Origin: Streptomyces sp. NBC_00236
GTDB lineage: Bacteria; Actinomycetota; Actinomycetes; Streptomycetales; Streptomycetaceae
Assembly (NCBI RefSeq): GCF_036195045.1
Contig: NZ_CP108100.1
Coordinates: 5,642,001-5,706,000 of the forward strand
DNA length: 64,000 nt
Direction: 5' to 3'
Shown: in pieces, positions 54,317-63,096 of the stretch
Layout: every line of letters begins with the position of its first letter
Numbering within the stretch: position 1 is the first letter of the stretch
Notes under the pieces: generated by a model
Databases searched by the model: none
What the model was told of the DNA's origin: nothing
What the model saw: the letters and a program-made list of their open reading frames with translations, nothing else
Translations under genes and position numbers: made by a program

Positions 54317-54574
54317 TCAGGCGCTGGCGTTACGCGCCCGGTTGCGAGCGGCGCGGCGCTTCATTGCGCGGCGCTCGTCCTCGCTGAGGCCACCCCAGAC
54401 GCCGGAGTCCTGGCCGGACTCGAGCGCCCACTGCAGGCACTGCTCCATGACGGGGCAGCGACGGCAGACGGCCTTGGCTTCCTCGATCTGCAGCAGCGCA
54501 GGACCGGTGTTGCCGATGGGGAAGAACAGCTCCGGGTCTTCCTCACGACAAACGGCGTTGTGACGCCAGTCCAT
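54317..54574 (-). CDS. wblE: WhiB-family iron-sulfur regulator WblE
   Basis: 85 residues from ATG 54574, with AAGGAG upstream. Four cysteines (C9, C37, C40, C46) bind a 4Fe-4S cluster, and GVWGG (58-62) with the basic tail (RRAMKRRAARNRARN) forms the DNA and sigma-factor contact region. It is the counterpart of mycobacterial WhiB1, an NO-sensitive essential regulator. The region upstream is long (318 bp), as expected for a regulated gene. Confidence 0.93.
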   Translation of the reverse strand: MDWRHNAVCREEDPELFFPIGNTGPALLQIEEAKAVCRRCPVMEQCLQWALESGQDSGVWGGLSEDERRAMKRRAARNRARNASA

Positions 54575-54616
54575 GGCTGCTACCTCTCCTTGGTATACGT
54601 ACTGTGGCTTGTGAAT

Positions 54617-54630
54617 GTGAACGCTTTCAC
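54617..54630. promoter_or_regulatory. Short inverted repeat in the wblE leader
   Basis: GTGAA-CGCT-TTCAC is a 5-4-5 inverted repeat 43 bp upstream of wblE. No regulator can be assigned. The remaining gap to the lipid-kinase gene shows nothing else besides a T-rich stretch near 54794. Confidence 0.3.
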
Positions 54631-54892
54631 GAATCCCCCCGCAAGTGTCGGGCCGACGCCCAGATGAACTGGTTGTGGTCCTGTGCAGTGAGGAGGGGTT
54701 CTGGCTCTCAGTGGAGGCCGTTGTTGCGGGCCGTCCCGATCGCCATGTAGAGATTCGCAAACCTCGGCGACGGATACAACCCCTTCTGGAAAGTTTTTTT
54801 TGATTCCTCGGTGTCGGCTAGGTCACAGCCGTACTTCTAGAGGGTGGAGCCCAGTCCAAACGTTCGAGTTAAAGGACTTTGGTCCCTTCCAC

Positions 54893-55861
54893 TCACACAA
54901 TCACACGCAGTGCACGGCGTACGCCTGTGAACGTCACACTTGTACGCAGCCCCAGGTGGTCACCGTCCATCTGAAGGGGCAGTGGGGCCTTTGAATGCAA
55001 GGTGAAGTCCGTGAGGTCATGGAGTGAAACCGCGTGCTTGCCGCGCGGGCCCTTTTCCGGGCTCGAAGTGAGCAGCTGCGTGGCGTACCGCGTGACGGCA
55101 GGGGTGGACAGTCGCTGCAGGCCGAGGACGTCCAGGCCGGTGTCGAACGACGCCTTCGGGGAGGCGTAGATCGGCCGGTTCCCCAGGTAGGTCCAGGGAG
55201 CCGTGTTGCAGATTATGGAGAGCGCGAGGTCGGTGACCGGGTCCTGGCCGGGCACTTCCAGCGTGATGATTCCCTGCCGTCGGTGCGGCTCCTCGAGGAA
55301 CTGGCGCATCACCTGGCGTACGTACAGCGCATGGGTCGAACGCTTGCCACGCTCGCGCTGCTGTTCGACGCGGCCGATCACACCGGCGTCGAATCCGAGG
55401 CCGGCGCAGAACGTGAACCAACGCTCCGGGACCGATTCGTCCTCCGTGCCCGGGGTGCCGGCCGCCAGACCGAGGCCGACCGTCCGTTCGGTGCGGTTGG
55501 CCAGCGCGTCCAGGATGGCGCCGGTCGCCTCCACCGCGTCGTTCGGGAGACCGAGGGCGCGGGCGAAGACATTGGTCGAGCCGCCGGGGACCACGGCGAG
55601 TTTCGGCAGGTTGTCGATGTCGGGGCCCTTGTGGAGCAGGCCGTTCACGACCTCGTTGACCGTGCCGTCACCGCCGAGCGCGACCACGAGATCGATGTCG
55701 TCGCTGTCGGCGGCCCGTCGTCCCAGGTCACGTGCGTGCCCGCGGTACTCCGTGGACACGGCCTCCAGCTTCATTTCGCTGGCCAGTGCATGAATCAGCA
55801 CGTCACGGGTCCGCGCACTGGTGGTGGTAGCAGCTGGATTGACCACAAGAAGTGCGCGCAT
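54893..55861 (-). CDS. Diacylglycerol/lipid kinase family protein
   Basis: 322 residues. The catalytic N-terminal domain has VVNPAATTTSARTRD and the ATP-binding loop ALGGDGTVNEVVNGL, then VVPGGSTNVFARALG. The C-terminal beta-sandwich domain completes the YegS/BmrU/DgkB-type fold. It phosphorylates a lipid hydroxyl, possibly diacylglycerol; the substrate is not certain. Transcribed toward wblE, whose own promoter lies in the 318-bp gap. Confidence 0.88.
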   Translation of the reverse strand: MRALLVVNPAATTTSARTRDVLIHALASEMKLEAVSTEYRGHARDLGRRAADSDDIDLVVALGGDGTVNEVVNGLLHKGPDIDNLPKLAVVPGGSTNVFARALGLPNDAVEATGAILDALANRTERTVGLGLAAGTPGTEDESVPERWFTFCAGLGFDAGVIGRVEQQRERGKRSTHALYVRQVMRQFLEEPHRRQGIITLEVPGQDPVTDLALSIICNTAPWTYLGNRPIYASPKASFDTGLDVLGLQRLSTPAVTRYATQLLTSSPEKGPRGKHAVSLHDLTDFTLHSKAPLPLQMDGDHLGLRTSVTFTGVRRALRVIV

Positions 55862-56032
55862 GACCGCCAGACTACCTACCGCGAGGTATCGGCCTGAAGT
55901 CCTGCCCGGATGCCTTCACGCTGAGTGACCGTGCGGGCGCGATGGGCCGGTCCGTGCCCGGGTGCACCTCCCGGCGGAAGGCGTGACGACCCCGGCTTCA
56001 CTTTCGTGTGCCGGGGATGCCAACCTGCAAGG

Positions 56033-56497
56033 GTGAGTACTCAGCAGAACGCGCCCTCGCCGACGCCCTCGGCCGAACCGCCGAAGCCGGCCAGGCTCAC
56101 GCTCGTGGCCGGCCTCAGCGCCCTCGAAGGAGCGGCCCTCGTCATCGGCGGTGTCGCCATGCTGGTGATGGGGCTGCTCGGCCGCCCCGACAGCCCGCAG
56201 CAGGCCGAAATGGGCGGCCTGACGCTGATCGCCCTGGGGCTGATCCCGCTCTTCGCCGCCCGCGGACTGCTTCAGCGGCGGAGCTGGAGCCGCGGCCCCG
56301 CACTCATCACGCAGATCATCGCGCTGCCGGTGGCCTGGACGCTGCTGCGGTCCCAGGGGGCGCTGATCCCGGCCGGCATCGTGCTCGCAGCGGTGGCGCT
56401 GACCGCGCTGTACCAACTGGCCCGCCCGGCGACCATCGAGGCGCTCGGCATCCGCAGGCCGGGCGCGGCGCCCGACACGGACAGCGCCGACGCCTGA
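56033..56497 (+). CDS. Four-helix integral membrane protein, unknown
   Basis: 154 residues from GTG 56033. A Pro/Ser-rich N-terminus is followed by about four membrane helices (LVAGLSALEGAALVIGGVAM, GLTLIALGLIPLFAARGLLQ, LITQIIALPVAWTLL, GIVLAAVALTALYQLA) and an acidic tail. Similar proteins occur across Streptomyces without assigned function. The ribosome-binding site is weak. It is divergent from the lipid-kinase gene and convergent with sigH. Confidence 0.75.
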   Translation: MSTQQNAPSPTPSAEPPKPARLTLVAGLSALEGAALVIGGVAMLVMGLLGRPDSPQQAEMGGLTLIALGLIPLFAARGLLQRRSWSRGPALITQIIALPVAWTLLRSQGALIPAGIVLAAVALTALYQLARPATIEALGIRRPGAAPDTDSADA

Positions 56498-56558
56498 GGC
56501 GCGCTACGGCAGCCTCGGGCCGGCCGGACGGGTGCCGTCCGGCCGCCCCCGCGCCCGC

Positions 56559-57539
56559 CTACTCCTCGACGAGCAGCCGCTCGCGCAACTGGGCCAGGGT
56601 GCGGGCCAGCAGCCGGGAGACGTGCATCTGCGAGATGCCGACCTCCTGAGCGATCTGCGACTGGGTCATGTTGCCGAAGAAACGAAGCAGCAGAATCCGC
56701 TTCTCGCGCGGCGGCAGGTCCTCCAGCAGCGGCTTGAGCGACTCCCGGTACTCGACACCCTCCAGTGCCTCGTCCTCGGAGCCGAGCGTGTCCGCGACCG
56801 CGGGGGACTCGTCGTCCGTGTCCGGCACGTCCAGCGAGAGCGTGCTGTACGCATTGGCCGATTCCAGGCCCTCCAGGACCTCTTCCTCGGAGATGCCGAG
56901 CCGCTCCGCCAGCTCGTGCACCGTGGGCGAGCGGCCGTGCTGCTGGGAGAGTTCCGCGGTCGCCGTGGTCAGCGACAGCCGAAGCTCCTGGAGCCGGCGC
57001 GGCACCCGCACCGCCCAGCCCTTGTCGCGGAAGTGCCGCTTGATCTCGCCGACGACCGTGGGGGTCGCGTACGTCGAGAACTCGACGCCGCGCTCCGGGT
57101 CGAACCGGTCCACCGACTTGATCAGACCGATCGTGGCGACCTGGGTCAGATCGTCCAGCGGTTCGCCGCGGTTGCGGAAGCGCCGCGCCAGGTGCTCCAC
57201 CAGCGGCAGGTGCATACGCACCAGCCGGTTGCGCAGCTCCGCCTTCTCGGGTGACCCGTCCGGGAGCTTGCCCAGCTCGATGAACAGCGCCCGCGCCCCG
57301 CTGCGGTCGTGTGGATCGTGGTGCCCGTGCTCGCTCATCTGGCCCGCCCGCTCCGCCTGCGACTTCTCCACCGCGACCGTAATGCCGGCGGGCCCCTGCG
57401 CCCCGTCCACCGCACGGGGCAGCTCCGCCCCGTCCACCGGATGAGGCAGGGCCTGCTGCTCCGGGATGCCTGCTGGGCGCACCACCCCCGGTCGGATCGT
57501 CTCGTCCCGCACAGGACCGTCCCCGTTCCCGTTGCTCAC
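56559..57539 (-). CDS. sigH: SigB/SigF-type sigma factor SigH
   Basis: 326 residues. Region 2 (NRLVRMHLPLVEHLARRF, LTQVATIGLIKSVDRFDPER), region 3 and region 4 (LPPREKRILLLRFFGNMTQS, QIAQEVGISQMHVSRLLART) are of the B/F group. An ~80-residue N-terminal extension precedes them, with an internal ATG (MSEHGHHDPHDRSG, residue 68) that could give a shorter form; the S. coelicolor protein exists as several N-terminal isoforms. It serves osmotic stress and development. The stop of the anti-sigma gene overlaps its ATG. Confidence 0.92.
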   Translation of the reverse strand: MSNGNGDGPVRDETIRPGVVRPAGIPEQQALPHPVDGAELPRAVDGAQGPAGITVAVEKSQAERAGQMSEHGHHDPHDRSGARALFIELGKLPDGSPEKAELRNRLVRMHLPLVEHLARRFRNRGEPLDDLTQVATIGLIKSVDRFDPERGVEFSTYATPTVVGEIKRHFRDKGWAVRVPRRLQELRLSLTTATAELSQQHGRSPTVHELAERLGISEEEVLEGLESANAYSTLSLDVPDTDDESPAVADTLGSEDEALEGVEYRESLKPLLEDLPPREKRILLLRFFGNMTQSQIAQEVGISQMHVSRLLARTLAQLRERLLVEE

Positions 57540-57949
57540 GCCGGCCCGGGTCCCGCGCCGCGCTGTTTGTACAGGCTGATGCTGACCGTACGGTCATCGG
57601 CGACCGAGGAGTCGACCTTTCCGGCCAGTGCGGAGAGCACCGTCCAGGCGAACGTGTCGCGCTCCGGGGCCCGGCCGTCCGTCGTCGGGGCCGAAACCGT
57701 CACCTCGAGAGAATCGTCGACGAGCCGGAACACGCAGCTGAGGACGGAACCCGGCACGGCCTGCTGGAGCAGAATCGCGCAGGCCTCGTCGACCGCGATG
57801 CGAAGATCCTCGATCTCGTCGAGAGTGAAGTCCAAACGCGCTGCGAGACCGGCCGTGGCCGTACGCAGCACCGACAGGTAGGCACCCGCAGCGGGCAGCC
57901 GGACCTCTACGAAGTCCTGATTCCCGGGCTCGCCTGCGATCTGGGACAC
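57536..57949 (-). CDS. Anti-sigma factor (RsbW/SpoIIAB-like) of SigH
   Basis: 137 residues from GTG 57949 with GGAGG 5 bp upstream. The GHKL-type kinase fold has the N-box in FTLDEIEDLRIAVDEACAIL and a short C-terminal nucleotide-binding region. It overlaps sigH as ATGA, fitting the S. coelicolor gene known as rshA, prsH or ushX, which binds SigH. The G-boxes are weaker than in RsbW, so kinase activity is uncertain. Confidence 0.88.
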   Translation of the reverse strand: MSQIAGEPGNQDFVEVRLPAAGAYLSVLRTATAGLAARLDFTLDEIEDLRIAVDEACAILLQQAVPGSVLSCVFRLVDDSLEVTVSAPTTDGRAPERDTFAWTVLSALAGKVDSSVADDRTVSISLYKQRGAGPGPA

Positions 57950-58090
57950 CCTCACCTCCAAGGTGGCACAAACTCTTCGAGGATCCGGGAAGGGTCGCCC
58001 GGAGCCATGCGGTACGTCTTCGGTTCTTGGTCCGGCGACGCTATCGCGATCCATGATGCCGTGTCGCCGAGACCCCATCCCATGACTGTC

Positions 58091-58111
58091 ACTCATGGTA
58101 AGCCCATGAGT
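58091..58111. promoter_or_regulatory. Inverted repeat upstream of the sigH operon
   Basis: ACTCATGG-TAAGC-CCATGAGT has perfect 8-bp arms, 142 bp upstream of the anti-sigma start. sigH promoters in S. coelicolor are controlled by developmental repressor BldD, so this could be an operator; the match to a BldD consensus is not clear. Confidence 0.45.
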
Positions 58112-58180
58112 ACACACAGTGGCTAGGGGTCTGCGGCGGTCAATTACGAACAACAGGCGCCGGTTTGACGTACCCAGACG

Positions 58181-58441
58181 TCAGACGATCGAACCGTCCT
58201 CGAAGCACCAGCGCCAGCTCTCGCCGGCCTCGAAGCTCCGCATCACCGGGTGACCGGTCTCCTTGAAGTGCCCCGTGGCGTGCTGGTGGGGTGACGAATC
58301 GCAGCAGCCGACATGCCCGCAGATCAGGCAGAGTCGCAGTTGCACGGGGTGGGTGCCCGCCGCCCGGCATTCGAGACAGGTCTCGGAGAGGGCTGCGGGC
58401 TCGGGGCGCGGCAGGTCCGGTACATGCGGGCACTCGCTCAT
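58181..58441 (-). CDS. UBP-type zinc finger protein
   Basis: 86 residues from ATG 58441. The spacing of Cys/His residues (CLECRAAGTHPVQLRLCLIC, GHVGCCDSSPHQHATGHF, then GHPVMRSFEAGESWRWC) matches the ZnF-UBP fold known from eukaryotic deubiquitinases. Bacterial single-domain versions are common in actinobacteria and have no known role. It is divergent from the CPA1 antiporter, whose ATG is 35 bp away. Confidence 0.85.
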   Translation of the reverse strand: MSECPHVPDLPRPEPAALSETCLECRAAGTHPVQLRLCLICGHVGCCDSSPHQHATGHFKETGHPVMRSFEAGESWRWCFEDGSIV

Positions 58442-58476
58442 GATGGCCAGGTTACGACGGATGCGAGGACCGTGAG

Positions 58477-60078
58477 ATGGACGCATTGCCACTGGTGGCA
58501 CTGGTCGCGGCGAGTGCGGCGACGGCCGGTCTCGCCCGCCGGACGCCGGTGCCGGCCCCCCTGCTGCTGGTGGCCCTCGGGCTGATCGGCTCGTACGTTC
58601 CCGGGGTGCCGGAGTACACGCTGGACGCGCACATCGTGCTGCCGCTCCTGCTGCCACCGTTGCTCTACACGGCGGCCGTGGACAGCTCGTACCTGGACCT
58701 GCGGGCCAACATCCGCCCGGTCGCGCTGCTCTCCGTCGGCTACGTGCTGTTCGCCACCGTCGCGGTGGGCTGGCTGGCGTACCGGCTGGTGCCCGACCTG
58801 CCGCTCACGGCCGCGCTGGTGCTGGGAGCCGTCATCGCCCCGCCGGACGCCGTCACCGCCGCGGCCATCGCGCGCCGGGTCGGCCTGCCCGCCCGGGTCA
58901 CGACCATCCTCCAGGGCGAATCCCTGGTGAACGACGCCACCGCGATCACCGCCTACAAGGTGGCGCTCGCGGCGGCCGTGGGCGAGGGCATGAGCTGGGG
59001 CGGCGGGATCGGCGAATTCCTGCTGGCCTCGGTCGGCGGGGTCGGCGTCGGACTGGTCCTCATGGTCCCGCTGCACTGGCTCCGCACGCACCTCAGGGAG
59101 CCCCTGCTCCAGAACACCCTGTCGCTCCTGATCCCGTTCGTGGCGTACGCGGCCGCCGAACGCGTGCACGCCTCCGGAGTGCTCGCGGTCGTCGTCGTCG
59201 CGCTCTACCTGGGGCACCGCTCCTGGCAGGTCGACTTCGCCACCAGGCTCCAGGAGGCCGCCGTCTGGAAGATGGTCGCGTTCATCCTGGAGTCCGCCGT
59301 CTTCGCCCTGATCGGCCTTCAGCTGCCCTTCGTACTGAAGGGGCTCGGTACGTACGCCGTCACCGAGGCACTCTGGTACGGGGTGGCGGTGTTCCTGGCG
59401 GTCGTCGTCGTCCGGTTCGTCTGGGTCTATCCGGCGACCTATGTGCCCCGCCTGCTGTCGAAACGCATCAGGGAACGCGAACCCGAGACCAACTGGACCT
59501 CACCGCTGATCGTCGGCTGGGCCGGGATGCGCGGCGTCGTCTCGCTCGCCATCGCCTTCTCCATCCCGATGCTCACGTCGGACGGCGAGGAATTCCCGGC
59601 CCGCAACCTGGTGCTCTTCCTGACGTTCACCACGGTCATCGGCACCCTGGTCATCCAGGGGCTCACGCTGCCGCTCCTGGTACGGGTCCTGAAGCTGCCC
59701 GGGCGCGACCGGCAGGCCGAGACGCTCGCCGAGGCGCAGGCCCAGAGCGAGGCGTCCACGGCCGCGGAGGCCCGCCTGGAGGAACTCCTCACGGACAAGC
59801 GCAACTGCCTGCCGCAGCCGCTCACCGACCGGCTGCGCACCGTTCTGGAGCGCCGCCGCAACGCCGTCTGGGAGCGCCTGGGCGCGGCCAATCCGGTGAC
59901 GGGGGAGTCGGCGGACGACACCTACAGGCGGCTGGCCGGCGAGATGATCGAGGCCGAGCGCGAGGTCTTCGTACGGCTGCGGGACGAGCGCAGCATCGAC
60001 GACGAGATGATGCGGACGCTGCTCAGGCGCCTCGACCTGGAGGAGGCCGCGGCCTACCGGGAGGAGTCGGACGACTGA
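58477..60078 (+). CDS. Na+/H+ antiporter, CPA1 family
   Basis: 533 residues with about 12 membrane helices. The ion-binding region is GAVIAPPDAVTAAAIARRVG and GESLVNDATAITAYKVALA; the later TSPLIVGWAGMRGVVSLAIA is the typical NhaP/YjcE motif. The cytoplasmic tail (~410-533) is charged and helical. GAGG precedes the ATG. It probably exports Na+ for pH and salt homeostasis. Its last 25 bp overlap the end of the convergent PLP gene. Confidence 0.88.
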   Translation: MDALPLVALVAASAATAGLARRTPVPAPLLLVALGLIGSYVPGVPEYTLDAHIVLPLLLPPLLYTAAVDSSYLDLRANIRPVALLSVGYVLFATVAVGWLAYRLVPDLPLTAALVLGAVIAPPDAVTAAAIARRVGLPARVTTILQGESLVNDATAITAYKVALAAAVGEGMSWGGGIGEFLLASVGGVGVGLVLMVPLHWLRTHLREPLLQNTLSLLIPFVAYAAAERVHASGVLAVVVVALYLGHRSWQVDFATRLQEAAVWKMVAFILESAVFALIGLQLPFVLKGLGTYAVTEALWYGVAVFLAVVVVRFVWVYPATYVPRLLSKRIREREPETNWTSPLIVGWAGMRGVVSLAIAFSIPMLTSDGEEFPARNLVLFLTFTTVIGTLVIQGLTLPLLVRVLKLPGRDRQAETLAEAQAQSEASTAAEARLEELLTDKRNCLPQPLTDRLRTVLERRRNAVWERLGAANPVTGESADDTYRRLAGEMIEAEREVFVRLRDERSIDDEMMRTLLRRLDLEEAAAYREESDD

Positions 60079-61025
60079 TCCTCCTGGGGCGCGTCAGGAC
60101 GCCCCGTGATGACGGCCGCGACCGCGCATCCGGCGGGGAACGCGCCCTCACCGGCCAGCACGGTGAGCGCGTACAGGAGTTTGGCCACATAGAGCCGCTC
60201 GACCGGCAGCCCGTGCCGGTCCTCGAAGTCGTCGGCGAACGCGTGCAGGGCGGGTGTGGTGCGGGCGTACCCGCCGAAGTGGAAACGTTCGTCCAGGGAC
60301 CATGTGCCGGCCGGTCCGCCGAACGCCTCCCGCTGGAGGTCCCGGACCGCGTCCCCCAGGAAGCCGCCCCGCAGGACCGGGACGCCGAGGGCGCGCTGTC
60401 CGGGTGCCAGTCCCGCGGCCAGCCCGGCGAGGGTGCCTCCGGTGCCGCAGGCCACCGCCGCCACGCCGGCCGTCCTGCGCAGCTCGCGGCCGAGCTCTGT
60501 GCAGGCCTGTGCGGCCAGGGCGTTGCTGCCGCCCTCCGGGATGACCTCGCACTCCCCGTAGGCGCTCAGCAGGCCCGCCAGGACCTGCGGATCGCCCTTG
60601 GCGCGGTACGTCCGGCGGTCCACGAAGTGCAGCAGCATGCCGTCGGCCGCGCACCGGGCCAGCGAGGGGTTGAGCGGACGGTGGGCGAGTTCGTCGCCCC
60701 GGACGACGCCGATGGTCCGGAAGCCCAGCAGCCGGCCCGCGGCGGCCGTGGCCCGCAGGTGGTTGGAGTAGGCGCCGCCGAAGGTCAGCACGGGACGGCC
60801 GGCGGCCGCGCGGAGGTTCGGGGCGAGTTTGCGCCACTTGTTGCCCGGCAGGTCCGCGTGGATCAGGTCGTCGCGCTTCAGGAGGAGCGTCACGCCGTGG
60901 CGGGCGAAGCGCTCGTCCACGGCCGGCTGCAGCGGTGACGGGAGCACCGGCCGCAGCCGGGAGAGGCCGGGGTCCTGGCCGGAGTACCCGGCAGGACCCG
61001 GCGCGTCGGAGGGCGTGGAGGGCAT
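60054..61025 (-). CDS. PLP-dependent D-cysteine desulfhydrase / ACC deaminase family
   Basis: 323 residues from ATG 61025. It is a fold-type II PLP enzyme: KRDDLIHADLPGNKWRKL contains the Schiff-base lysine, TFGGAYSNHLRATAAAG the carboxylate-binding loop, and ACGTGGTLAGLAAGL the phosphate loop. Whether it acts on D-cysteine or 1-aminocyclopropane-1-carboxylate cannot be told; desulfhydrase activity is commoner in this group. It ends inside the antiporter gene. Confidence 0.87.
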   Translation of the reverse strand: MPSTPSDAPGPAGYSGQDPGLSRLRPVLPSPLQPAVDERFARHGVTLLLKRDDLIHADLPGNKWRKLAPNLRAAAGRPVLTFGGAYSNHLRATAAAGRLLGFRTIGVVRGDELAHRPLNPSLARCAADGMLLHFVDRRTYRAKGDPQVLAGLLSAYGECEVIPEGGSNALAAQACTELGRELRRTAGVAAVACGTGGTLAGLAAGLAPGQRALGVPVLRGGFLGDAVRDLQREAFGGPAGTWSLDERFHFGGYARTTPALHAFADDFEDRHGLPVERLYVAKLLYALTVLAGEGAFPAGCAVAAVITGRPDAPQEDQSSDSSR

Positions 61026-61066
61026 GGCCCCATTGTCGCCGCGCCCCGGCCGGAGCGGGCCCCGGG

Positions 61067-61657
61067 CTACTTCAGGCGGTCGTGGATCCGCGCCCGCATG
61101 GAGGTCATCGAGAAGCCGCGCGGGTCGACCTTGCCGGGCTGCCACTCCCGGTGTCCGATGACCGACCGGGAGTTCCAGCCGTGGTGGCGGCAGACCGCGG
61201 CCGCCGCCTTCTCGATGGCTTCGAGCTGGACGGCGGGCCAGGGGTCCTTGCCGTCGCCGAGGTTCTCGCACTCGAAGCCGTAGAAGTGCCGGTTCCCGTC
61301 GGTGTTGGCCTCGTTGTCCGACGGCAGGCCCTTCTCGGCGATGACGGCGCGCAGGACGTCGTCGTCGCCGAGCCCGGCGTGGTTGGCCCGTCCGTAGCCG
61401 ACCAGGTGGATCCGGCCGTCCTTGGCGATGACGCCGTGGCACAGCGGACCCGGCAGCGCGGTGTAGCCGTCGCGGCAGATCCGGACGGTGGCGGCGGTGC
61501 CCTTGGTGACCGTGTGATGGATCATCACGCCGTTGACCGGCCCCCAGGGGCCCTTGTGGTTGCGGTTGTGGGTGCGCCAGTCGCCGACCTGGACGACGGT
61601 GAGCCCTTCGTTCTTCAGCGCGGCGAGAAAGGTGCTCGCGGACATGGGTGAGGACAT
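61067..61657 (-). CDS. N-acetylmuramoyl-L-alanine amidase (Amidase_2)
   Basis: 196 residues and no signal peptide. The zinc site is formed by MIHHT (first His), a middle His region near YGRANHAG, and GHREWQPGKVDP (last His with Lys/Asp). The fold is that of type 2 amidases and PGRPs, which cleave the lactyl-amide bond in peptidoglycan. The N-terminal QVGDWRTHNRNHKGPWG segment resembles that of actinophage endolysins. How it reaches the wall without a signal is unknown. Confidence 0.85.
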   Translation of the reverse strand: MSSPMSASTFLAALKNEGLTVVQVGDWRTHNRNHKGPWGPVNGVMIHHTVTKGTAATVRICRDGYTALPGPLCHGVIAKDGRIHLVGYGRANHAGLGDDDVLRAVIAEKGLPSDNEANTDGNRHFYGFECENLGDGKDPWPAVQLEAIEKAAAAVCRHHGWNSRSVIGHREWQPGKVDPRGFSMTSMRARIHDRLK

Positions 61658-61806
61658 GACCGACTCCTTCGTGCGTGGGGGGAGTGTGTCCGTACAGCGC
61701 TTGTACCCGACGGACGGGGTCCCGGACCAGTCACGGGGAGATTTCGGGGCCCTGTTCGGACGGTGTGCGAGCCGATCCGGTCAATTCCGCGAGCACCGGC
61801 GGCCGC

Positions 61807-63003
61807 TCAGCCCTGGGCGAGCCACAGGTCGGGGCCGAACACCTCGTAGTGGATGTCGGCCGCCGGGACGCCCTTGGCGAGCAGTTGGGTGCGCACCGCC
61901 CGCATGAAGGGCAGCGGGCCGCAGAGGTAGGCGTGGGTGCCGGACGCGATCGCCACGCCGGTCAGGTCGACGAGGCCGGTGCGGTCCGCCGGGTGGCCCT
62001 GCTCGGGGTTCTCGTACCAGAAGTGGGCTGCGGCGTCGGGGAGTTTGGCGGTGAACAGGGCGTGGTCGGAGCGCAGCGCGTGGTCGGCGGGGGAGCGGTC
62101 GCCGTGCACCACGGTCACCGGGGCGCGGTGGCCGGAGTCCGCGAGGTGCTCCAGCATCGACAGCATCGGGGTGCAGCCGATGCCCGCGGAGGCGAGCAGG
62201 AGCGGGGCGTCGGTGGACTTCAGTACGAGGTCGCCGTACGGGGCGGAGACGCGGAGCCGGTCACCGGCGCGAACGTGGGCGTGCAGCTGCTGCGAGACCT
62301 CGCCGTCGGGGGCGCCGTCGCCGTGCATCCGCTTGACGGTGAACGAGCGGAGGGCCGAACCGGGGGCGCAGGAGAGGCTGTACTGGCGTATCTGGCGGGC
62401 CCCGTCGGGGAGTTCGACCTGCACGGACACGTACTGGCCGGGGCGGAAGGCGGGGGCGGGGGCGCCGTCGGCCGGACGGAGCTGGAACGTGGCGACGTCC
62501 GCGGTCTCCTCGGTGCGCGAGACCACCTCCGAGTCGCGCCAGACGTCGCCGGCGACGACGCCCTGCTGTGCGTACAGGCGTTCCTCGATGGCGATCAGGG
62601 CGTTGGCCATCAGCCAGTAGACCTCGTCCCAGGCGGCGGCGACCTCGGGGGTCACCGCGTCACCGAGCACTTCGGCGATGGCCGCGAACAGGTGGGTGTG
62701 CACGACGTCGTACTGGGCGGCCGTGACGCCGAGCGAGGCGTGCTTGTGCGCGATGCGGTCGAGCATCACGTCGGGACGGGTTCCGGGGTGTTCGACCAGT
62801 TGGGTCGCGAACGCGGCAATGGAGCCGGCGAGCGCCTGACGCTGGGCGCCGGAGGCCTGGTTGCCGCGGTTGAACAGGTCGCGCAGCAGCTCGGGGTGGG
62901 CGTCGAACAGCTTGCGGTAGAAGAGATCGGCGATGTCCCCGATGGCCGCGCCCACGGCGGGAAGCGTGGCACGGACGGTGGCGGTCGACGGCTCGGAGAG
63001 CAT
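61807..63003 (-). CDS. hmp: Flavohaemoglobin (nitric oxide dioxygenase)
   Basis: 398 residues. The N-terminal globin domain (~1-140) has the proximal His in IAHKHASLGVTAAQY. The FAD domain follows (FRPGQYVSVQVELPDGARQI, then IRQYSLS) and the NAD domain (LLLASAGIGCTPMLSMLEHL, CGPLPFMRAV). It oxidises NO to nitrate. The gene lies 93 bp downstream of nsrR on the same strand, with an NsrR-like operator in between, as in the S. coelicolor nsrR-hmpA1 locus. Confidence 0.93.
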   Translation of the reverse strand: MLSEPSTATVRATLPAVGAAIGDIADLFYRKLFDAHPELLRDLFNRGNQASGAQRQALAGSIAAFATQLVEHPGTRPDVMLDRIAHKHASLGVTAAQYDVVHTHLFAAIAEVLGDAVTPEVAAAWDEVYWLMANALIAIEERLYAQQGVVAGDVWRDSEVVSRTEETADVATFQLRPADGAPAPAFRPGQYVSVQVELPDGARQIRQYSLSCAPGSALRSFTVKRMHGDGAPDGEVSQQLHAHVRAGDRLRVSAPYGDLVLKSTDAPLLLASAGIGCTPMLSMLEHLADSGHRAPVTVVHGDRSPADHALRSDHALFTAKLPDAAAHFWYENPEQGHPADRTGLVDLTGVAIASGTHAYLCGPLPFMRAVRTQLLAKGVPAADIHYEVFGPDLWLAQG

Positions 63004-63023
63004 CGTTAACTCCTCGGATTCAG

Positions 63024-63046
63024 AATTGGCATCTCAGATGCGCATT
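63024..63046. promoter_or_regulatory. NsrR-type operator before hmp
   Basis: The 23-bp pattern AATNNGCAT, 5 bp, ATGCNNATT lies 21 bp upstream of the hmp start. It is shared base for base in the fixed positions with the site before nsrR at 63564. Confidence 0.75.
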
Positions 63047-63096
63047 TAAAATCAGTGTAGGAACCGGGCCGTGGGGCCGGTCCGGCGGGGGGTGGT

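Noticed and set aside
54790..54802. T-rich run as a terminator for the lipid-kinase gene
   Set aside because: The run is on the plus strand, and the gene is on the minus strand; no stem precedes it in the right direction.
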